A DNA stretch of 64,000 nt from Paenibacillus tyrphae (GTDB lineage: Bacteria > Bacillota > Bacilli > Paenibacillales > NBRC-103111). Location of the stretch: NCBI RefSeq assembly GCF_027925525.1, contig NZ_BSDJ01000030.1, positions 1 through 64,000 on the forward strand, written 5' to 3'. Below, piece after piece: positions 58,863 to 64,000 of the stretch (the first letter of the stretch is position 1; each line of letters starts with the position of its first letter). The position numbers and the translations under genes were made by a program. The notes under the pieces were generated by a model, which worked only from the letters and a program-made list of their open reading frames with translations, searched no databases and was not told the DNA's origin.

Positions 58863-60266
58863 ATGCTATGGATTCCGATTGACCGGTCGCTCGACATGCC
58901 GCTGATCGGGCAGGTGTACGGGCAAATCCGCGACCGCATCTTAAAAGGAGAGCTTCCGTCCGGAGAGAAGCTGCCGTCCACGCGGGAGCTTTCCGGGGAG
59001 CTAAAAGTATCGCGCAATGTCGTTCTGGAGGCGTACGACCAACTGCTGGCGGAAGGCTTTCTGATCTCGCGGAGAGGCTCAGGGACGTTCGTGGCGGAAG
59101 GCACCTATCTCGAACAGCGCAGGCGGGTGACGGAAGCGATTGCGCCGAGCGCGTATGATAACCTGCTCCGGGAGGAAGGCCTCGTCAATTTCCGCTCGGG
59201 CATTCCGGCCTTGGACCGATTTCCACGCAGAATATGGGCGCAGCTGTCTTCGGCCGTCTGGAACGAAGCGTCGTCTGCGGTGCTGGGGTACGATGCTCCC
59301 GAAGGGCGTCCCGAGCTGCGGCATGTGTTGGCACAGTACTTGTTGAAAAGCAGGGGGGTGTACTGTCACCCGGACCAGCTCGTCATCACTTCCGGCGCTA
59401 CGCAAGCGCTGTCTCTGGTGTCCAAGCTGTTGCTGTCGCCGGGCGACGAAGTGATCATGGAAGATCCGATCACCTGCGATATTCAGGCGATGTTTCAAGC
59501 CCAAGGCGCCACCATTCGCTTCGTACCGGTCGATGAGTACGGGATGCAGACGGCTTTGCTGCCGCAGGCAAGTTCGCCCAAATTCGCATTCGTTACGCCC
59601 TCGCATCAATATCCGCTGGGGGGAGCGCTGCCGATTCAGCGGCGCATTCAGTTGATTCAATACGCGCGTTCACACGATTGCTACTTGGTCGAGGACGATT
59701 ACGACAGCGAATTCCGCTACGAAGGGCCGCCCGTCAGCTCCTTACAGGGGCTGGAGCCGGACCGCGTCCTCTACATCGGCTCGTTCAGCAAAATTTTATC
59801 TCCGGCGCTGCGCATGGGCTACCTGATTCTTCCGATGCCTCTCGTCGAATCCTGCCGCCGGTTGAAGTGGTACGCGGATCTGCACAAGCCTTCGATGGAT
59901 CAGCTCATTCTTGCGCGTTTTATGGAAGCGGGCTATCTGGAACGGCATATTGGGAAGATGAAGAAGCTGTACAAAAGCCGCAGAGATTGTTTGATCGAAT
60001 GTCTGCGGTCTACTTTTCCGGGCCAGGTGAACATCATCGGCGATTCGACCGGGCTGCATCTCGTCGCGGAGTTTCCCGGACGCCGGTTCGACAAAGAGGC
60101 GGTTCGGGAGATCGAGCGGTGGGGAGTGAAGGTGTATCTGGTGGAAGAGCATGCCAACGACAAAGAAGCGCACCGCAGCCGGCTTATTTTAGGGTACGGT
60201 CATCTTCCCAAGGAGGATATTCAGGAGGGGATTGCCCGGCTTAGCCGGGCTCTGCTTGGCATGTAG
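58863..60266 (+). CDS. MocR/GabR-type PLP-dependent transcriptional regulator
   Basis: The 467-residue protein has an N-terminal GntR winged helix ('PLIGQVYGQIRDRILKGELPSGEKLPSTRELSGELKVSRNVVLEAYDQLLAEGF') fused to an aminotransferase class I fold. The fold includes 'VEDDYDSEFRYEG' and PLP-binding Lys in 'IGSFSKILSPALRMGYL'. Family members sense PLP or amino-acid aldimines and control neighbouring metabolic genes (PdxR, GabR). ATG 58863 follows GGGGAGAGG. No obvious target lies next to it, except the divergent ArsR gene. Confidence 0.92.
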   Translation: MLWIPIDRSLDMPLIGQVYGQIRDRILKGELPSGEKLPSTRELSGELKVSRNVVLEAYDQLLAEGFLISRRGSGTFVAEGTYLEQRRRVTEAIAPSAYDNLLREEGLVNFRSGIPALDRFPRRIWAQLSSAVWNEASSAVLGYDAPEGRPELRHVLAQYLLKSRGVYCHPDQLVITSGATQALSLVSKLLLSPGDEVIMEDPITCDIQAMFQAQGATIRFVPVDEYGMQTALLPQASSPKFAFVTPSHQYPLGGALPIQRRIQLIQYARSHDCYLVEDDYDSEFRYEGPPVSSLQGLEPDRVLYIGSFSKILSPALRMGYLILPMPLVESCRRLKWYADLHKPSMDQLILARFMEAGYLERHIGKMKKLYKSRRDCLIECLRSTFPGQVNIIGDSTGLHLVAEFPGRRFDKEAVREIERWGVKVYLVEEHANDKEAHRSRLILGYGHLPKEDIQEGIARLSRALLGM

Positions 60267-60310
60267 CTCCGTGTGCGCAAGTGTACACGGAGGGCGGTAT
60301 TACTCGAACG

Positions 60311-60336
60311 AGCGAGGCCGGAATTCCGGCCTCGCT
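60311..60336. terminator. Perfect 26-bp palindrome between convergent genes
   Basis: Arms AGCGAGGCCGG flank a central AATT. The stem is very stable but T runs are short on both sides (TCAAGCTTT on the plus strand). It most likely ends the MocR and phosphotransferase genes. Confidence 0.55.
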
Positions 60337-60363
60337 TCAAGCTTTAATCCATAGGTCTAGCAT

Positions 60364-61341
60364 TTACCACGGCTTCGCAAAGCCCTGCCGCATTTCGTCG
60401 CAGTACTGCTGCAGCTCGGCCTTCAGCCCGTCCAACCACTCAGGGGCCTCCTCCAGCTCGCTGTTTTCCAGCGAAGCAAGCAGTCTGGCGAAGCTGTACA
60501 GTTCGGCGAATCTCCGAAACCGCGGGAAGGCCTGCACTATAGCCTCATCCAACGGTCTGACGGAGCGGTACCCGCGCACAAAAGCCTGAAGCTGCGCCTC
60601 GCCTTCCGGGCTCCCGTCTTCTAATTGATCCGCAAGCGCCGCCGCAATATCCATAGCGAACCAATGGTACATGGAATCATCGAAGTCGATGACGCTCAAC
60701 TGCCCGGATTTTTCCTGCCAAAAGACGTTATCCGTCTGAAAATCGTAATGAATCAGACCGTAAGCTTCTTCCGCAGCCGGCATCGATTCCAGCCAAGCCT
60801 TCACTCTGGCAAGCTCGGCCATCGCTTCGTTCTCGTGAGGATGCCTATGCAGGACGTTCTCCGCGAACAGGAGCGCTTCCCGCCAGCTGCGTCGCTTTCC
60901 GCCCGCCGGTTCGTAAGCCTGGGACAAGGCGTGCAGCGAGGCCAGCGACCGTCCCCACGCCTCGCATGGCAGTTCGTCAACCTCATACAATGGCACTCCG
61001 TCGGCTTTGCTGAACACGACACCGTAGTACCGCCCTTGGGGCAACTGCACGGATTCGATAAGCCTGCCGTTTACGGACGGAAGCGGAATGACGCAGGGGA
61101 ACCCGTGCCGATGCAAGTATTGCATGAATTCCAGCTCCGCTTCGATTTGTTCGAGCGGGGTTTCCTGCTCGAATGCGAATCTTAGAAAATACGCTTTCCG
61201 TTTGTGCTTAACGGCGTACACAAAGGTCGAGCTTGCTCTCCAAAATTTTAATGTCCCTTGGTCGTGCTCCCAGTGCGCGATCAGCTCCAGAGCGACCGCG
61301 TCGGACTCCAGGCCCTGCACCATGTTTCGTAAATTCATCAT
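60364..61341 (-). CDS. Aminoglycoside phosphotransferase-fold kinase
   Basis: The 325-residue protein has the APH/choline-kinase fold: 'YAVKHKRKAYFLRFAFEQETPLEQIEAELEFMQYLHRHGFPCVIPLPS' in the N lobe, Brenner motif 'GLIHYDFQTDNVFW' with catalytic Asp, and 'SVIDFDDSMYHWFAMDIAAALAD' for metal binding. It resembles homoserine-kinase-II/SrkA-like stress kinases more than true antibiotic kinases. Substrate is unknown. ATG 61341 follows GGGGGGCAG. The 61342-61645 gap beyond it holds no clear gene. Confidence 0.85.
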   Translation of the reverse strand: MMNLRNMVQGLESDAVALELIAHWEHDQGTLKFWRASSTFVYAVKHKRKAYFLRFAFEQETPLEQIEAELEFMQYLHRHGFPCVIPLPSVNGRLIESVQLPQGRYYGVVFSKADGVPLYEVDELPCEAWGRSLASLHALSQAYEPAGGKRRSWREALLFAENVLHRHPHENEAMAELARVKAWLESMPAAEEAYGLIHYDFQTDNVFWQEKSGQLSVIDFDDSMYHWFAMDIAAALADQLEDGSPEGEAQLQAFVRGYRSVRPLDEAIVQAFPRFRRFAELYSFARLLASLENSELEEAPEWLDGLKAELQQYCDEMRQGFAKPW

Positions 61342-61645
61342 TGTGGATCTGCCCCCCGCCATACCATGCGGGAGAACAAAGCCCGGTTAAGCGGCGAGTC
61401 CTCCCACCGGTATGCTAATTTGAAGTTCACTCTTCAAAATCGCGTCACTCCCTTCCTGAAGCTAAGGTATGAACCGGCTTATAAGCCATGGATAGATTAC
61501 CATAAACCGGTAACCGGGTGGTGTGGCTTTTTGACTATAACCAAATTCGCCGCAAAACCGCTGGGGAAGGCTGGTGTACGAACCATTTTGCAGGCCGCAC
61601 ACATACAATGGCTTTTATAAATGAAGAGGAAGAGGAGAGGATGGC

Positions 61646-61807
61646 ATGAGTGATTTCATCGACCAGTTCCATCGGCATTACTATGATAGCCTCGTATGGC
61701 AGAATACGAGATGGCTCGGGGTGCAGATCCTGAAAATGCCGCTCGATTTGATGATCTATCAGGAAATTACCTTCAACCCGAGAGGCGATTTGCGCAAAAT
61801 AAAATGA
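61646..61807 (+). pseudogene. N-terminal fragment of a CmcI-family (cephalosporin hydroxylase-like) gene
   Basis: ATG 61646 with GAGAGGATGG upstream opens a 53-codon frame reading 'FHRHYYDSLVWQNTRWLGV' then 'ILKMPLDLMIYQEITF'. CmcI-family proteins begin with the same 'YYDS.VW.NT.WLGVP..K.PLDLW.YQEI' pattern but run about 220-250 residues. Here the sequence diverges after 'YQEITF' and stops. It is probably a truncated remnant, though its good ribosome site means a short peptide could still be made. Confidence 0.6.
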
Positions 61808-61837
61808 GGCGCTGTCCCCATTGAGGGGGCAATTGTT

Positions 61838-62254
61838 CTACAGGAGGATCGGCTTATAGGCCAGCGCCTTGTCCACAATCTCCTCGGCTGACAAGTCTTC
61901 GTCGCTCCAAAAAATATAATTGCTGATGCCCGGGTCCGCGACCGAGCTCGTAATCATATCCAGCCAAATGTCCATTTCCCACTCTTCTCCCGAGCACTGC
62001 ATCACTTGTTCTACAAGCTCGATCAGCTCTTCTCTGCTCAAGTCGCCTGGCAGGACGGATCGGTGATGGAACAGTCTTTTGGCGACAAACTCGGCGCCTT
62101 CGTCGGTATATAGCAGCAGTTCTTCGACATCCGGATAAGTGACATTGGCCTTGAGCAGCTTCAGCTTTTCTTCGTACGGCTTCCCGGCATCATGGGCGTT
62201 CTGTATTTCCTGCACCAATTCGAAAATTTTCTCGTAAGACAACGTTTGCTCCAT
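61838..62254 (-). CDS. Bacteriocin (colicin-type) immunity-like protein
   Basis: The 138-residue acidic protein has a helical N-terminal half. Its C-terminal half ('SREELIELVEQVMQCSGEEWEMDIWLDMITSSVADPGISNYIFWSDEDLSAEEIVDKALAYKPIL', about 74-138) follows the colicin/pyocin immunity pattern of helix, 'DP..S.yIFws.e..s.EeIv' and tail. Such proteins bind and block nuclease toxins. ATG 62254 is preferred over GTG 62263 because AGGACG is then well spaced. It is 22 bases after the DUF3267 gene in a same-strand run of immunity-type genes. Confidence 0.6.
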   Translation of the reverse strand: MEQTLSYEKIFELVQEIQNAHDAGKPYEEKLKLLKANVTYPDVEELLLYTDEGAEFVAKRLFHHRSVLPGDLSREELIELVEQVMQCSGEEWEMDIWLDMITSSVADPGISNYIFWSDEDLSAEEIVDKALAYKPILL

Positions 62255-62276
62255 CCCGTTCACGTCCTAAGCGATT

Positions 62277-62912
62277 TTAGATATGAGAAGATTTTTGCCT
62301 TGCAGTCGATTTCCAATACGTCTTCGTTCCGTTGCATACAACGACCGCTTTGGAAGGGACTTGAATCCAGATCAGAATCCAATTCAAGATGTCCAAAGAA
62401 GACGACAACGCATTTAAGACGATCAAAAAGAGGATGAAAGGGGATAACGCCCCCAATAGGCCCAGCAGGGCCGGAAGTATGATGGATATGACAATAAAGG
62501 GCAATAGCGTAATGACGATATATCTCGTTTTGGATACTTGTTCTTCCGTATACACATATCCCCCGAACAAGGTAATGCCGACATAGGTGCTCTTCGATGC
62601 GATAAAGTTCGGAATCAGGATTAAGTGCAGCAGCTCATGAACCAAGAGCAGCGATACAACTCCCAATATACTCTTCAAGTCGATCGTGATCAATATCGAT
62701 TCTGGCAAATAATTACGGAGAGGGACGGCCGAAAACATACTTGCGATCCCAAGGGTCACGATGAGATTGATGATCATGAATGGAACGGACAGGACTAGAG
62801 CGCGTATGGGAGATTTGGGCTCCTTCAGCAAGGCCCAGCCGTTGCGGATGAACTCCGCATGCTTTTGTTTGTCGGTTTTCGGAAATCGGTTCCGTATTTT
62901 CATCGATTTCAC
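62277..62912 (-). CDS. DUF3267 family membrane zincin-like protein
   Basis: The 211-residue protein has about four or five membrane helices and a 'VHELLHLILIP' segment (about 90-100) whose HExxH-like HELLH is the DUF3267 hallmark of putative membrane metallopeptidases. Start GTG 62912 or ATG 62903 lies 5 bases after the Imm48-like stop, implying coupled translation. Placed between two immunity-like genes, it may itself be part of self-protection; that is inference. Confidence 0.75.
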   Translation of the reverse strand: MKSMKIRNRFPKTDKQKHAEFIRNGWALLKEPKSPIRALVLSVPFMIINLIVTLGIASMFSAVPLRNYLPESILITIDLKSILGVVSLLLVHELLHLILIPNFIASKSTYVGITLFGGYVYTEEQVSKTRYIVITLLPFIVISIILPALLGLLGALSPFILFLIVLNALSSSLDILNWILIWIQVPSKAVVVCNGTKTYWKSTARQKSSHI

Positions 62913-62917
62913 TCATT

Positions 62918-63304
62918 TCACTCGCTCAACGAATTTAAAATATGAAGCAGATTTTGACGCAAATCTTCCATTTCTTCATTCACGTATTCGTAGTGTCCGT
63001 TGATGCCCCGATGAATGATGGTGTTCATCGTCGGATGATGATCCCGGTCTGTCGCTTGGATCAGATCATGGGCGAAAGCGGCGGCTTGATGCTCGCTGTA
63101 TTGAAATGCGCGCATCAGCATCGCGATCGTCAGCGCATGCGTCTGCGGTTGATCCAGGTCATCCCGGACCGCAACCGCCATCACGGCGCCGAAGCTGAAA
63201 GCGGCGATCAGCTGCCGTTCGAGCTCGGTCGTTTCGGTAAAAGGAATCTCGATCAGATCAAACAACCTGTCCGCGAATTCCGTAATTTCAGTGAGTTGTT
63301 CCAT
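62918..63304 (-). CDS. Imm48-like immunity protein
   Basis: The 128-residue protein is helical with conserved 'AFQYSEHQAAAFAHDLIQATDRDHHPTMNTIIHRGINGHYEY' (about 73-114), which resembles the Imm48 family of polymorphic-toxin immunity proteins. ATG 63304 follows AAAGGATG; the longer in-frame start has no ribosome site. It is followed by the DUF3267 gene after 5 bases. Confidence 0.65.
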   Translation of the reverse strand: MEQLTEITEFADRLFDLIEIPFTETTELERQLIAAFSFGAVMAVAVRDDLDQPQTHALTIAMLMRAFQYSEHQAAAFAHDLIQATDRDHHPTMNTIIHRGINGHYEYVNEEMEDLRQNLLHILNSLSE

Positions 63305-63461
63305 GGGGTGACATCCTTTCCTGCCGGCAAATTTATCAGAGTGGGTCGGCGATAGCGTTCCATCCTCTGGTATATACGTAATAAGACGGGAAAAGGAAGC
63401 AAAAACGGCATGAAGATTCACCGGACTTTGTACGGGAGTGGTTCCCGAGCTCCGTAGAAAC

Positions 63462-64000
63462 TTACTCCTCCGTGCCCTCCGTTACCGACTCCTGGCTGCA
63501 CAAAACCGTCATCATTTCCTTGAACGAACCGAAGATCGGTCTGACGTAAGGCACGAGATGATCCCTGTTCCTCGACACCTCTTCGCCTAACTCGTGCAAA
63601 TGATCGTGCAAGAACCATACAACGGGACAGTCTCCGTCTTCTTGTCGCCGCATCGTATCGAAACATACCGGACCTTGGCTGTCTTCGCACTCGGCAAAAG
63701 GCACATAGCCTGCCGACAGCAGCGGTTCCCAGGCACTTATTAAAAATTCCAAGGACTGAAGTTTTTCTTCCGAGGACAGCGAAGGCATCTCTATAAATTG
63801 ACAATCGCCTATGTATTCTCCGTCTACTTCCACATTATCGAATTGCAGAGACACGTAATGATAGCTCATCAAGAACGCTTTAAAAAACGGCGGAAATTCG
63901 ATCGCATATTCGCTCTCCACCGCCCGGATCTCGTCTTCGTTTACGGTCGAATCGAGGAGCTTCCATTTTACCCAGCCTTCCTCGTCGACTTCTCCGTCCC
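63462..64000 (-). CDS. SUKH (SMI1/KNR4-like) family protein, 5' end outside the window
   Basis: The frame is open from the right edge to a TAA at 63462 (about 179 codons visible). The edge part reads 'DEEGWVKWKLLDSTVNEDEI' then 'VESEYAIEFPPFFKAFLMSYHY', the classic SUKH opening, so the GTG at 63920 is internal and the true start lies beyond 64000. SUKH proteins are a major immunity superfamily of contact-dependent and other polymorphic toxins. An acidic Glu-rich tail follows. Confidence 0.75.
   Translation of the reverse strand, partial: DGEVDEEGWVKWKLLDSTVNEDEIRAVESEYAIEFPPFFKAFLMSYHYVSLQFDNVEVDGEYIGDCQFIEMPSLSSEEKLQSLEFLISAWEPLLSAGYVPFAECEDSQGPVCFDTMRRQEDGDCPVVWFLHDHLHELGEEVSRNRDHLVPYVRPIFGSFKEMMTVLCSQESVTEGTEE

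Overview
The window looks like chromosomal DNA of a GC-rich endospore-forming Firmicute, most likely a member of the Paenibacillaceae (Paenibacillus/Cohnella type). The basis is strong Shine-Dalgarno sites with ATG/GTG/TTG starts, Bacillus-type gene families (CsbD, YhgE, YjfB, YigZ, YjbQ, DUF1128, DUF2621, SLH-domain protein), a Geobacillus-type cytochrome bd oxidase with a CydS-like micropeptide, and intergenic palindromic repeats. Species cannot be assigned from this sequence alone. No prophage, insertion sequence, CRISPR array or rRNA operon is visible.

Layout. 0-2.3 kb: two near-identical tRNA-Leu(GAG) genes flank a stress cassette (csbD; PNPOx-like protein; manganese catalase) with back-to-back sigma-B-type promoters. 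2.3-11 kb: a secreted cupredoxin, an ECF sigma/anti-sigma pair, a small zinc-ribbon membrane protein, a YjfB-like motility protein, a YhgE/Pip membrane protein, a glycerophosphodiesterase and an SLH protein. 11-24.7 kb: housekeeping genes (nfo, purU, tkt, ppnP, pgi, yigZ, yjbQ), a membrane diguanylate cyclase, and a hydroxyacid dehydrogenase fused to a PilZ domain. 24.7-31 kb: a cyd operon bracketed by two micropeptides, a second diguanylate cyclase, and msrAB.

31.4-41.3 kb is the most coherent metabolic unit. It holds a Rieske oxygenase, a complete OpuC-type ABC importer, an aldehyde dehydrogenase and a D-malate/tartrate-type dehydrogenase in one tight minus-strand operon. The operon sits behind a near-consensus sigma-54 promoter, with two tandem activator sites, a divergent PAS-type sigma-54 activator and rpoN itself next door. 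The enzyme set fits uptake and oxidation of carnitine (or a related quaternary amine) to malic semialdehyde, D-malate and pyruvate, but no oxygenase reductase is present in the window.

41-55.6 kb: membrane proteins, a two-component system, an EamA transporter, a chemoreceptor, a gamma-glutamyltransferase behind a cyclic-di-GMP-I riboswitch with its own terminator, and assorted regulators. 55.7-57.4 kb: a ZTP riboswitch with terminator precedes folD-fchA; purU at 12.8-13.7 kb belongs to the same one-carbon metabolism. 57.6-61.3 kb: an ArsR regulator with a clear operator, a MocR regulator and a kinase-like protein. 61.6-64 kb: a truncated CmcI-like fragment, then a minus-strand run of immunity-type genes (colicin-type immunity, DUF3267, Imm48, SUKH) running off the right edge.

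Cyclic-di-GMP recurs: two GGDEF cyclases with intact GGEEF, one PilZ effector fused to an enzyme, and one cyclic-di-GMP riboswitch, all within 36 kb.
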